DNA from: Apostichopus japonicus
Lineage: Eukaryota > Echinodermata > Holothuroidea > Aspidochirotida > Stichopodidae
Direction: 5' to 3'
NCBI RefSeq assembly: GCF_037975245.1
Contig: NC_092566.1
Coordinates: 6,202,001-6,266,000, forward strand
Length of the DNA: 64,000 nt
Part shown: positions 49,273 to 59,525 of the stretch, piece by piece
Position numbering within the stretch: the stretch's first letter is position 1
Layout of the letters: each line of letters starts with the position of its first letter
Made by a program: the position numbers and the translations under genes
The notes under the pieces: generated by a model
Database searches by the model: none
Told to the model about the DNA's origin: nothing
What the model saw: the letters and a program-made list of their open reading frames with translations, nothing else

Positions 49273-51113
49273 TCCGTTCATTCATACACTACCATTTGTG
49301 TGGGGGAAAAATCATAAAACAAAACATTTTTGGTTACATATAACCAAAGATTTATTAAAGTGATGCCCCGTAATTTTACCGTGCGTTACCCACAGGATTA
49401 ACCACGGTCAGTTGACCTGAATGGACCAATAGGATTTAGGAATCTTTACTAAGTATGAATGAACATACGATTACTGTTGAGAGCTAGACCTACAGTTCTG
49501 TTGTAGAAGATTACCCATGTAGTGCCTGTAGTTCCGATGAGGGCGATTGGGGCTGATAGCTGGGCCTCTAGACCTGATAAAGGGATTAAAGCTGCCCGGC
49601 GCAGTGCATGCACTTATGGTATGCAGCAAGGGAGTCAGAGAGAGAACGGGGGGGGGGTCGGGAGGGGGATGGAGACTGATAACATGCAGTCGTAGGTGAG
49701 CGGGATTAACAGGTATGTAGTTTGGTGCTGGCAGTTTACCGTATCGCTTAGTTATCGCACTCAATCTGATTCCCTTGCATAATGCATATCATTAATATTG
49801 ACTGTCCTCCAAAATATTACTTGCATATTAAATATACGGTAGTTCATTACTAGCCTACACGTAATTAGTATTAGCTGTGTACGTAATATTTCACTCATTT
49901 GAGAGAGAAGTGTATACGGCATATGCATGTCCGCTTATGAACTATTGCCCTTTCTCAGTCGTCTCCATAATATACATCAAAAATAGATACAAGTATAGTT
50001 TTAAGTTATACCCTCAAAAGAAACTCTGAACGTCATCACAAGTATATTGACAAGCACTGTTCATAATCCAATAAGCTTCAATAATTCCCAGGTTCGCTAA
50101 AATCGATGGCACGGCCGCGTCATTGTTACAACTAAAGTGTGAAAAGTAATACCGTGTTAAATTAAGATTTCGAGCTTCGGGCTTGGAAAAATATGGGAGG
50201 TATGCATCATTGATGATCAATCTATAGATTGTGAACATCCAAAGGTGTGAAAGATAGGCCTAAGTTTGGTCTCGTTATGCTCCAATGAATGTTTCTCTTG
50301 GGGGGGGGGGTTCGGGGAGGGGGGTATGGGAGATGGGGTCGAGCTAAAGACAAATAGGTGAAGGGTGTAGTTCTAGATCTAGGAGTTTTTTGTGGCTCAA
50401 TTGCAATCTTAATTAACTCAGACAGCTGCTTTAAAACGTTCCTTTGTTCCTAGTGTTATATTTGAATCAGTGTAATTATTGGATACCTTACTAAGTTATA
50501 CATCTCTGGTTTCCTTGAAGCAATGAATCTTATTGCCACAGGTAAAACAACCGAATGTATTTCGTTAGATTTGGTAATTAATGTCCAGTTCTTACCAAAT
50601 TCAATGAAATAACTGATTAGCTATTTAGCCCTTTGGGGATTACCATTTTAACGATGAAAGTAACTTCAGCTCCAATTCTTATACAAGGACGAAGATAAGC
50701 CTTCTGCAATTCTGGGCACATATAGGCAAGGTATATTGGTGTTTGTGTTTGCAAAGAAACTCACCATCGAATTAATATGTATTGTTATTGTGCTCAATCT
50801 TTAAATATTGTATTGCGTAAGACTTTTCACTTGCATATAGAATCAGCTGCGTTACAATCACAAGACATCATCTTTGCACGCGCGTGCTTTGATTATTGCT
50901 CAAAATATACTTAATAGCAAAGAAAGTTTAATATATAGTAAATTAACAAGAAGAGCAATATTTGGTTCGATTACACATAAGATCGAAATCATCATTTTCA
51001 TTACTTTTATTATCATTACAACCTGTCATGCAGTATTTTCATTATGGGTAACCAACTCGCTATACAGCTGCTGTCCATTTGCATAAAACTTGCTTCATAT
51101 AAGATATACATAG
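49273..51113. other. Non-coding stretch with G-rich tracts
   Basis: Includes the foldback-related fragment near 49382, GTTCATTCATAC (49276) inverted at 49455-49466, and G-run clusters at 49648-49668 and 50300-50338. No gene is supported. Confidence 0.5.
50300..50338 (+). other. G-run cluster, potential G-quadruplex
   Basis: G11, G4, G6, G3 and G4 runs with loops of 2-4 bases on the plus strand, among the best quadruplex candidates in the window. Confidence 0.5.
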
Positions 51114-51324
51114 TGTGTCATCTGACATATATATATCTATATATATATATCTATATCTATATATATATCTATATATATATATCTATATATAGCCTATATA
51201 TATATATATCTATATATACATATATGTCTACATATATATATATATATATGTATGTATATGTATATAAATATATATATACATGTATCTATGTCTATATATA
51301 TATACATATATGTCAGATGACACA
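51114..51324. repeat. (TA)-rich array closed by unique inverted ends
   Basis: TGTGTCATCTGACATATATA at 51114-51133 is inverted at 51305-51324. The 170 bp between are TA/TATC/TATG steps that are themselves self-complementary. The whole block can form a cruciform. The 145-codon plus frame across it is an artefact. Confidence 0.75.
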
Positions 51325-53136
51325 CCGGGGAAATCAAAAATCAAGATGTGGGTCATTTCCTACAAAAACATGTCTCGCGTATCGTTTACAACTAATAATA
51401 TATTCACCATATATTTGTAGTATAGGTCGGTTGTATCTATGGTCTAACATTAATATCGATCAAGCGTATGCTTCATTTTAATATATTGATTCACTTTCGG
51501 TAGAAGAATTATTCCTGTCGTACTTTGATACAGTCTATATCAGCAGAGTGATACTTCAAATCAACTAAATATATCTCCCTTCCCCAACAACATCGCTGAT
51601 GTATTTTTTTTTATTTAAATTAAAATGCCGCATACGCCGTTACATGTTGAAAATTTTGTAATATGTCTTTACCCGAGATATTATGAACTTTTATTACTAT
51701 CGATTTTATTGACAAATCACCCTTCAGGGATCGAAGTGCTCTCTGGTTATTTACTAATATATGCTTATCACACTGTGCATGAGAGATAGCTCTTATTAGC
51801 GGCACAGCCATTGCAGGCAATACGATTTAGCGCTAGAAAAGCACAGAAAGTGAATTATGGGTCAGTAATAGTTACAGAACATAGTCACTGTAAATCCACT
51901 GATAGGAGGGAAGTAGCTACTACAGTATAAGATACACATCTGCTTATCCTCGTGCGTTAGGGATGTAAGACAATATACTTCTCGCACAATCAGTCACAGG
52001 CTACAGACTTTAAACTATCAAATATGCAACATGTATAATGGCTAATGGTCACGTGTAAACTTTCTTCAATATTAATCGGTAAATCAAGCAGAAAAATGTA
52101 ACCTATAAATTGGAAGCTTAAACCAAGAATTATATATGATTATAAACTGCGATATTGTAGCTCAGTTGAAATGCAGTTCATATATCCAACCTCTTTCTTT
52201 CTAGATGAAGTCTTTTTTATTAACATCATCGAAACATCTTAGCAATTTAACATTTTAAAATGATAACGAGACTACTATATATTTCTCCTTGGCATAGCTT
52301 ATAATCCAGACAGAATCTCTAAAAGGAATTAATATGGAAATCAGACGACACAGTGATGTCATGCTGGAATCAAAAGAATGTATATGAAACACTCCACCAG
52401 CCTATAGTATACATTATCATTAGAACCCACAGGCCATGTTATCACTTTCAAGAATCTCTAACGTGTGAGCGTATCCGTACGCAAGATAAATGAATATTAA
52501 CTATTTCTTAAACAGAGGGAGAGAGAAAGATGCATGTAATTATGGACTTGGCGCGATGCGTTTTCTTGTTATATGTCAGACAAAAATAGTTGGATTTGCA
52601 TACCAAGCGTATACAAGGCTCCATTCCTTAAGGCCGTTTGGAACATCTTTTGGGGATTCTCTTTATCGTAATAAGAAAACACCGTTTGCTATTCCCTACA
52701 CCATACAACAACAACAAAAAACACCCTGGAAAATTCTCTATCGCTAAATAGATCCCCGCTAGTAAACAATGTTCGTCATGAGGCTGTATTTGGCAGCATT
52801 CGATTGTAACTCTCTGTCAATGCGAATTAAGCCACGTACGATTTACACATGATAATTCGATATCTTCAATCAGCTAAGAGATATGAGATATCAATAATAT
52901 AACGGTTACAACTATTTGAATGATCATAATAGTAAAATTATGAAATAAGTGAACGCCTGTAATACAAAACTATTTGCGACCGATACACATTTAATCTATA
53001 ACATATTTCCCCCCTTCATTGTTAAACTCTTTAGTTTCTGCTTTATTCATTTTGTCCTGCGTGGTTTAGATGGGCCACAGTAACAGCGTAACGCCTGGCA
53101 CCTTGTATGTTACCACCATGCAGATTGTGACAAAAT

Positions 53137-53139
<3 letters not shown>
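51325..53139. other. Non-coding stretch, nothing recognised
   Basis: No gene, RNA box or tandem repeat. The 85-codon plus frame 52490-52747 has no motif. Confidence 0.5.

Positions 53140-53184
<45 letters not shown>
53140..53184. repeat. (TA)n microsatellite
   Basis: About 22 TA units ending at the truncated SINE that follows. Confidence 0.9.
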
Positions 53185-53186
<2 letters not shown>

Positions 53187-53262
53187 CGGGAGGCCCGTGG
53201 TTCGAATCCCGGTGGAGGCTGAAAGTTTTTTCACTGTTCTTGATTTTCCAACTCATTACGAT

Positions 53263-53267
<5 letters not shown>
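53185..53267 (+). mobile_element. Composite tRNA-SINE, 5'-truncated copy
   Basis: Starts GCGGGAGGCCCGTGG inside the anticodon arm and runs through the B box GGTTCGAATCC to the 3' end ACTCATTACGATTTTCAT. Its 5' break is within one base of that in the copy at 26443. The same 3' sequence in inverted orientation begins at 53304, across a (TA)18 spacer, so 53185-53403 is itself a palindrome. Confidence 0.88.

Positions 53268-53303
<36 letters not shown>
53268..53303. repeat. (TA)n spacer between inverted SINE copies
   Basis: About 18 TA units joining the 3' ends of two oppositely oriented copies. Confidence 0.9.
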
Positions 53304-53308
<5 letters not shown>

Positions 53309-53621
53309 ATCGTAATGAGTTGGAAAATCAAGAACAGTGAAAAAACTTTCAGCCTCCACCGGGATTCGAACCACGGGCCTCCCGCTCTGTACGCGGACAC
53401 CCTAACCACTAGGCTATGGACGCTGATTGTATGTCCAGAGGTTCGAAACCGGTAAGGAAGATCGTAATTCCACTGTAGGCGTTTGTCACCTATATCGAAC
53501 AATACTAGTTCTGTTTTTGGTGACATATTTTGCCCTACTCTAGAGATCAAACATGATGCTATCCAACTCGAAAATCATTTGTGATTCCTAAAGCCGGATC
53601 TCGAAAGAGATACTTTGAACA
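53304..53621 (-). mobile_element. Composite tRNA-SINE, minus copy 1
   Basis: Nearly full length. The tRNA-like part is 53423-53352 on the minus strand: A box TAGCCTAGTGGTTAGGG, B box GGTTCGAATCC, acceptor GCGTCCA against TGGAGGC. A 5' segment of about 200 bp extends to 53621. It differs from the palindrome copies at four or five places (for example CTATATCG for CTGTATCG, CCCTACTC for CCTTACTC) and lacks the outer CTTTATG. The 146-codon minus frame over it is a SINE translation. Confidence 0.88.
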
Positions 53622-53622
53622 G

Positions 53623-53675
<53 letters not shown>
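53622..53675. repeat. (TA)n microsatellite
   Basis: TA array with one TTTA interruption between two same-oriented SINE copies. Confidence 0.9.
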
Positions 53676-53678
<3 letters not shown>

Positions 53679-54346
53679 GAAAATCGTAATGAGTTGGAAA
53701 ATCAAGAACAGTGAAAAAACTTTCAGCCTCCACCGGGATTCGAACCACGGGCCTCCCGCTCTGTACGCGGACACCCTAACCACTAGGCTATGGACGCTGA
53801 TTGTATGTCCAGAGGTTCGAAACCGGTAAGGAAGATCGTAATTCCACTGTAGGCGTTTGTCACCTGTATCGAACAATACTAGTTCTGTTTTTGGTGACAT
53901 ATTTTGCCTTACTCTAGAGATCAAACATGATGCTAACCAACTCGAAAATCATTTGTGATTCCTAAAGCCGGATCTCGAAAGAGATACTTGGAACAGACTT
54001 TATGTTAACATAAAGTCTGTTCCAAGTATCTCTTTCGAGATCCGGCTTTAGGAATCACAAATGATTTTCGAGTTGGTTAGCATCATGTTTGATCTCTAGA
54101 GTAAGGCAAAATATGTCACCAAAAACAGAACTAGTATTGTTCGATACAGGTGACAAACGCCTACAGTGGAATTACGATCTTCCTTACCGGTTTCGAACCT
54201 CTGGACATACAATCAGCGTCCATAGCCTAGTGGTTAGGGTGTCCGCGTACAGAGCGGGAGGCCCGTGGTTCGAATCCCGGTGGAGGCTGAAAGTTTTTTC
54301 ACTGTTCTTGATTTTCCAACTCATTACGATTTTCATTTATATATAT
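53667..54346. repeat. Perfect 680-bp palindrome of two head-to-head SINEs
   Basis: Centred on GTTAAC at 54004-54009. By eye I find no mismatch or indel between 53667-54006 and the reverse complement of 54007-54346. It consists of minus copy 2 and plus copy 1 joined at their 5' ends with no spacer. The symmetry ends where the left (TA)n begins. Confidence 0.9.
53676..54006 (-). mobile_element. Composite tRNA-SINE, minus copy 2 (palindrome left arm)
   Basis: The tRNA-like region is 53797-53725. Structure, 5' to 3' on the minus strand: a ~209-bp leader with a second B-box-like word (GGTTTCGAACC), the tRNA-like 73-mer, a 48-bp tail ending GATTTTCAT, then (TA)n. A tRNA-like region in the middle rather than at the 5' end is unusual for a SINE and suggests a composite. 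Confidence 0.9.
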
Positions 54347-54379
54347 TCATTTGCCTTTGTCGTTTACCTCCATTGCTTT
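54007..54379 (+). mobile_element. Composite tRNA-SINE, plus copy 1 (palindrome right arm)
   Basis: The tRNA-like region is 54216-54288. The anticodon stem TCCGC/GCGGG pairs (one G-T) around GTACAGA, and the acceptor pairs 6 of 7, but the T stem has two mismatches, so it is a SINE promoter and not a working tRNA. The 3' end runs into TTTATATATATTCATTTGCC and then a 20-bp spacer before the next copy. The 111-codon frame (SLVVRVSAYRAGGPWFESRW) is a SINE translation. Confidence 0.9.
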
Positions 54380-54734
54380 AACATAAAGTCTGTTCCAAGT
54401 ATCTCTTTCGAGATCCGGCTTTAGGAATCACAAATGATTTTCGAGTTGGTTAGCATCATGTTTGATCTCTAGAGTAAGGCAAAATATGTCACCAAAAACA
54501 GAACTAGTATTGTTCGATACAGGTGACAAACGCCTACAGTGGAATTACGATCTTCCTTACCGGTTTCGAACCTCTGGACATACAATCAGCGTCCATAGCC
54601 TAGTGGTTAGGGTGTCCGCGTACAGAGCGGGAGGCCCGTGGTTCGAATCCCGGTGGAGGCTGAAAGTTTTTTCACTGTTCTTGATTTTCCAACTCATTAC
54701 GATTTTCATTTATATATATTCATTTGCCTTTGTT
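54380..54734 (+). mobile_element. Composite tRNA-SINE, plus copy 2 (tandem)
   Basis: A direct copy of the preceding element at a shift of exactly 373 bp, identical by eye from AACATAAAGTCTG through CATTTGCCTTTGT, with its tRNA-like part at 54589-54661. It ends in a new (TA)n array. The same 3' flank after both copies shows they arose by tandem duplication, not by separate insertion. Confidence 0.9.
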
Positions 54735-54812
54735 ATATATATATATATATATATATATAGATATATATATAAGCGTTATATATATATATATATATTTATA
54801 TATATTTTTATA
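54735..54812. repeat. (TA)n microsatellite cluster
   Basis: TA arrays interrupted by AGAT and AAGCGT, closing the SINE cluster. Confidence 0.88.
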
Positions 54813-54830
54813 TACATCTCAAGTTAGGTC

Positions 54831-56872
54831 ATGTAGAAAGATGTAATTTCATGGAAAATATATATGTATGCAATCGTTTATCCGATTATTATAGTACTGG
54901 AAAAATAAATTGGTTTCAATATTACTTAAGTTTAATATGCTTCATATGTATTAATATGTACATATATCTATATCTATATATCTATAGCTATTCGGACTTT
55001 ATGGAAACTGCAGGGACCCTGAGTCTGTAACTTTTTTTTTAAGTGGTGGTTAAAATTTCTGCCACTCGAATTGAGAGAGAGATCAGACCATATCGTTGAC
55101 GGTTTTTGCTGACGTTAATTGAGAGCTCGTTGTGGGAATGTGATACTTTTCGTACTACAGCGAAGACGACAATAGGATATAAGTTTACTAGCATATAGTC
55201 ACGAACTGTCTACATGTGAAACAAATTACCAGAGACAAGATGGGACGTATGTTGGGATACCTTTTAAAGTAATGAAATAAATGGAATCGAATCCTTGAAA
55301 TGATTACAATATGGTTTGTCACCAAAACAGGATGAATATGAAATAGTCATCAAAAAATAAAAAAACGTTTATAATTCTTCCGGCAAGCTTTCCAATTTTA
55401 AACATTTTTCTATTTAATTCGGAACTTGAGTAACACAAAATATACACAAGAACTATACTCATACAATCCCTCCTCTCTTACACAATTTTGATGCCGTGTT
55501 TTTTTTTTGGGGGGGGGACACTTTTTCATCAAATTTAATTTTGAGTCAAATCAAAGCTTTCTGAAAATATATTTAGATGTTTCCGTTTACTTATAGTTTT
55601 CGACGAATCTTACATGTTAACTTAGATCTAAGCCAAGTTGTAGATTCACTGAAGTGCGCAAGGGGAAGGGGAGAGGGGTAGGGGGCAGAAGTGCAAGCCC
55701 CACCGTCAATCGTCAGCCGGGCAAATGCTGGAGAATACTCCTGTGCATGCCGCCGAATAACCTTTTTATGCATTTACGGCAGCAAAGGTAAGACATGGCT
55801 GAGCCTTGCACAATCAGACAAGGAGATAGACAGAATGAGAGAGAAAGTTAGACTAAACTTAAGACTAGCCATTGCAGTTATTCATATAGCAACCCTTACA
55901 GTTTTCATTGTGTGAATAGCACTAGAGAATAGGCATATATACGCCAACTTTTTAAGGTACACTTTTGAGAATTTCAGACAAAGACCCCTCTCCTTCACAC
56001 GACACTTTAAATATTATCTCACAATTAGTTTAATATCGTAGTTTTTGCATTGAATAGTGCACATCTATCATATCATATATCATATCATATATTACCATGG
56101 AGGCTAATGAATTATTCCTAGTTGAGCTGAAAGTACCTGGAAACGGATTATGCTAGGATCTTAATCAGTCGATAATTGATTTGAACAATTGAATGACTAC
56201 CGGTGTCTGCATGTATGAGAGTTTATACATTCCTCTAGCAATCTCTTCCCCAAGTCCCTATGTATACTTCATCAAAATTAAAATATTAAACAAAAACCAA
56301 AAATTTTAAATTCCGTTTGTGTATTATAAGAGCACAGAGCATTTTATATCATACTACATGGTGACTAATTTGAATACTTTGTTAAAGTTGAACGTATGCG
56401 CATGATTATTTAAAGCGCATTGGCCTTTAATCTGCGTAATAGTGCGCTTATGACTGGTTAGGCCTTTAAAGTTCTCTACTGTGCGCTCCAGTAACTTTTG
56501 ATGTATTGACCATAAACTTAGCCCCCGTTTGAGAGTATCAATTAATGCCGTGAAAGGCCAAAAAAATTAATAATAACAACATTCTACGAAAAATGTTTAT
56601 ACGAAGCTTATCAAATAACAACTTATTACTCCCATTTGAACGATATTAAAAGTATGCAAAAAAATAAGCAAATGCCATGAACGGCAACGACATTACTAAG
56701 TCAACAATATTCCAAGAAATTTGTTAATATACGAAAGCTTATCAAATAACAACTTATGACTCCCCGTTGATATCGAAACATGAAAATAATAAAGCAATTT
56801 CAATTGTGCGTGCAAGAAAGGCATTTGAATGTTGGAAATAGAGAACAGCAAATTAATAAACGAGAGTATCTG
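54831..56872. other. Non-coding stretch with G-rich tract
   Basis: No gene is supported. It contains a T10G9 homopolymer pair near 55500-55518, a quadruplex-type run at 55662-55685, and a degenerate ATATC repeat near 56070-56092. Opposed frames at 55591-55915 have no motif. Confidence 0.5.
55662..55685 (+). other. G-run cluster, potential G-quadruplex
   Basis: G4, G4, G4, G5 with loops AA, AGA, TA on the plus strand. Confidence 0.5.
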
Positions 56873-56880
56873 AATTAGAG

Positions 56881-57246
56881 CAGGGGTGGGAAACCTTTTA
56901 GAATGATTGGGCCAGATATAAGGAGTGAAAAATTGACTGGGCCGCACCTAACCAACGACCTGCTGTTGATTTCAAACCTTTGATTCCGAGGACTTTGAAG
57001 TAATAGATGTGTGTTCTTAATCTGTATTCACAAAAACATAATGTCAATACAGTACAGTTGATAATTAATGGGGATAATAGGCCTACATGACAGCATCATT
57101 AGAGCCGATAAATTCTAAGCAGCTGGCTCGTTTATTGTGATGATATAAAATAATTTCTTTTTCTTTTTCTTGAGACATCTCACGGGCCGCAAACAAATCA
57201 CTGACGGGCCGCATGTGGCCCGCGGGCCGTAGGTTGCCCACCCCAG
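56881..57246. mobile_element. hAT-type MITE with perfect 8-bp target duplication, 366 bp
   Basis: The ends CAGGGGTGGGAAACCT and, reverse-complemented, CTGGGGTGGGCAACCT are a near-perfect inverted repeat of the CAGGGGTGGGCAA type well known from hAT elements. AATTAGAG at 56873-56880 is repeated exactly at 57247-57254. Subterminal GGGCCGCA/GCGGGCC words occur near both ends, as in other hAT elements. The element has no transposase and is non-autonomous. The two small minus frames at its edges are shadows. Confidence 0.9.
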
Positions 57247-57254
57247 AATTAGAG

Positions 57255-58933
57255 TTATGAAAATACCACATTAATACAGACTGCTGGAAGTCTGTTAGTT
57301 ATGGGGCCCACAACCGGCGTGCCCCGGGCTCCCATGGGCATGCAAAAATCACTCCAAAACGGTAAATCCGCCTCTTATGCCTTCCAGGAAACAAGTTTCA
57401 TCTATATATCATAAGCAGTAAACCTCATTTCAAAAGAAGGTCGTCCAATTTTGCTTTCTTGGCTCGTATGACTTGGATTTTTATTTGTCAGAATGGGCTG
57501 GTTGGATAGTGCCGTTTGGCCGTGACGTTTTGGTTCCCGCAGGGCGGGTCACGTAAAAAGCACATAATGATTTATTGAACTACCGTTCCACACTGCAGAT
57601 ATCTTTAATTCGCTTTTATCTCTAAGCTTACGGATAATGAATTCAAGCATAATGCACATTTCTTGTTTGTATTTTTCTTTAGTATTTTTTCCTTGCACAC
57701 CGAAATGAAATTATGATATAACAACTCTATGTCGGTATAGTGTTGAAGATGTGTTAATCATTTCGTCTAAAGATATAGTCTTTTTTTTTATATATACAAA
57801 CATATACCTAAATGGCCAGTAAAATTGCAACATACTTTATACATTTCTCACTTTGGCTGCTCTTTTATACATTGATTTATCGAGTTACGTAGAGTGTCCA
57901 ACGAAGTACATCGCCCGTGAATTATGCTAAAACTTACTTGTTTATTTGGTGTGATTCTTGGGATCGTTTCCATGCACACGATTGTCCCTAATCACGATCC
58001 GCATGGGATCAAGTAATCGACTTTTACTTGAATTGGATCATTTGACCTATACAGTGTCATTATTGTCTTCACATTGAATAAAGATTATCGAGGATAATTT
58101 TAACAGGTATGATTATAATATTTTACGGGATGTTTAATTTAATCCTGGTTAAAACCGACTTCAATTATAGTATTTACTTTGTTTTTCCTACATAGATGGA
58201 TTTGGTTTTTGTACTTGCATTAATCACGAGTATTTGTCCCAATCGAAGCCCCGATATTCGTAACTGTTACGCAGGCAAATCTTACTGAACAGTGACTGCT
58301 CTATTGGTTATTACAGATGAATTCGTAGAAGTATTTTGATATTGCGTTCTCAAGTGTTCGTCATGCACTGGCAGATTAGTGTTACAGAAGTGTGACTCCC
58401 TGGCGCAGTGTGCGGTACAGCGGCTACTAATATTTAATAACGTTATCATGTTAACTTTTACATCATACTTCCTAATATATAGTGAGCTGAGATCACATTA
58501 TGTCGACCTTCGCGGAGACAATTAAACTACTGAGCGAAACACAAGTGCGTCCCAAGTTGATCGTTGTCTATCTAAGTAGCTCTAAAACTCAAGATTGTGA
58601 TAACATTAATTACAAACTCAAAACAATTCCCGACTGTTTAAGGTAGTGAACTGAATCTTTATGGGAGAGCCAAATACCAGTGTAGGATTTTATAAAGGAA
58701 GGGGTCTGCATGGGATCACTGAAGCCAGCTCTTATGTGTGTGTGTGTGAGGTGGGCTGGAGTTCTCCATCCCCCTCAAAAGTAAGTCAAATGGTGCATTG
58801 TGAGGTACATCTAGACCATAGACTATAAGTTAGGTCTATATAAGAAGCTATAATGAAAAGTTGTGCTAATAATTAAAAATAAATTCAAGCTTTTCGCAGA
58901 GTAATGTGAGTAGGACCTGAACTTTGATAAGGT
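57255..58933. other. Non-coding stretch, nothing recognised
   Basis: A GC-rich patch near 57302-57345 (GGGGCCCACAACCGGCGTGC) and another near 57520-57552 stand out, but no element ends could be assigned. (GT)n of about 10 units near 58736-58748. Confidence 0.45.
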
Positions 58934-59165
58934 CCAAAGGCGAATCAAGCATTTTATTAAGGAGAGGGAGTTTTGGGGATCCTCCCTGATTAATAAAAAA
59001 ATACAAATTTTAAATACTTTGTGTGAGGTTGAAGAGGGGATATGGGGGGGGGGTACGTACACCAAGAGCAGTGCTCCAATTCTTCCACTGCTGAAATGCA
59101 AAACAATCCCGAACTATCCCTCCAACGACTATCCCCTCTCCCCCTTCCCTTGCGGACGCCACTGG
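58934..59165. mobile_element. Possible hAT-like MITE
   Basis: The left end CCAAAGGCGAATCAAGCATT and the right end reverse-complemented, CCAGTGGCGTCCGCAAGG, share a CCAnnGGCG core like the CAGTGGCG termini of some DNA transposons. The interior has G-rich (59043-59053) and C-rich (59126-59150) tracts, as in the two better-supported hAT MITEs. There is no clear target duplication. Confidence 0.35.
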
Positions 59166-59279
59166 TACAGGTTGATTGTAAGATTTATTTAGAGTTAAAA
59201 CGATGCCATTAGTACTTCTATCAAATCTACAGTAGCCTACCATACTACGAGGCTTCAATATCATTATCAGCAGTATTTT

Positions 59280-59509
59280 AGATCCTCCTGCAAGCAGGAA
59301 CTCGCGAAGAAGCCTCATTGGCTTATCAAAGCCGCAAGCTGACCGAAGTCAGTCTCTTACATTCATATTTAACGTCCATGATTATGAATTGTCAATAATA
59401 TTGTCAACAACTCTTTTATTGGACGACATACATTAATCGTGGAGTGACTCGAACCGGGGACCTTATGATTGAACTTAGGCACCGGCGTTAACCACTGAGC
59501 TAACACTCC
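59280..59509 (-). mobile_element. tRNA-derived SINE, copy 3 of 3
   Basis: Same head (GGAGTGTTAGCTCAGTGG), B box (CCGGTTCGAGTCACTCC) and 3' end (TTGCAGGAGGATCTA) as the copy at 41887. It has small insertions in the body (TATTGTCAA near 59397) and head (TTAGG near 59477). A second partial head, GTGAGTGTTAGCTCAG, lies at 59510-59525 upstream. TACTG flanks both sides and may be the target duplication. Confidence 0.87.
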
Positions 59510-59525
59510 CTGAGCTAACACTCAC

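Noticed and set aside
51044-51481. 145-codon plus frame
   Set aside because: It reads through the TA-rich palindrome and has no other feature.
54216-54288. Functional tRNA gene
   Set aside because: The T stem has two mismatches and the unit occurs in five linked copies with a common 3' tail, so it is a SINE promoter.
54089-54827. 111- and 121-codon frames (SLVVRVSAYRAGGPWFESRW) as genes
   Set aside because: They are repeated translations of the SINE, running into (TA)n.
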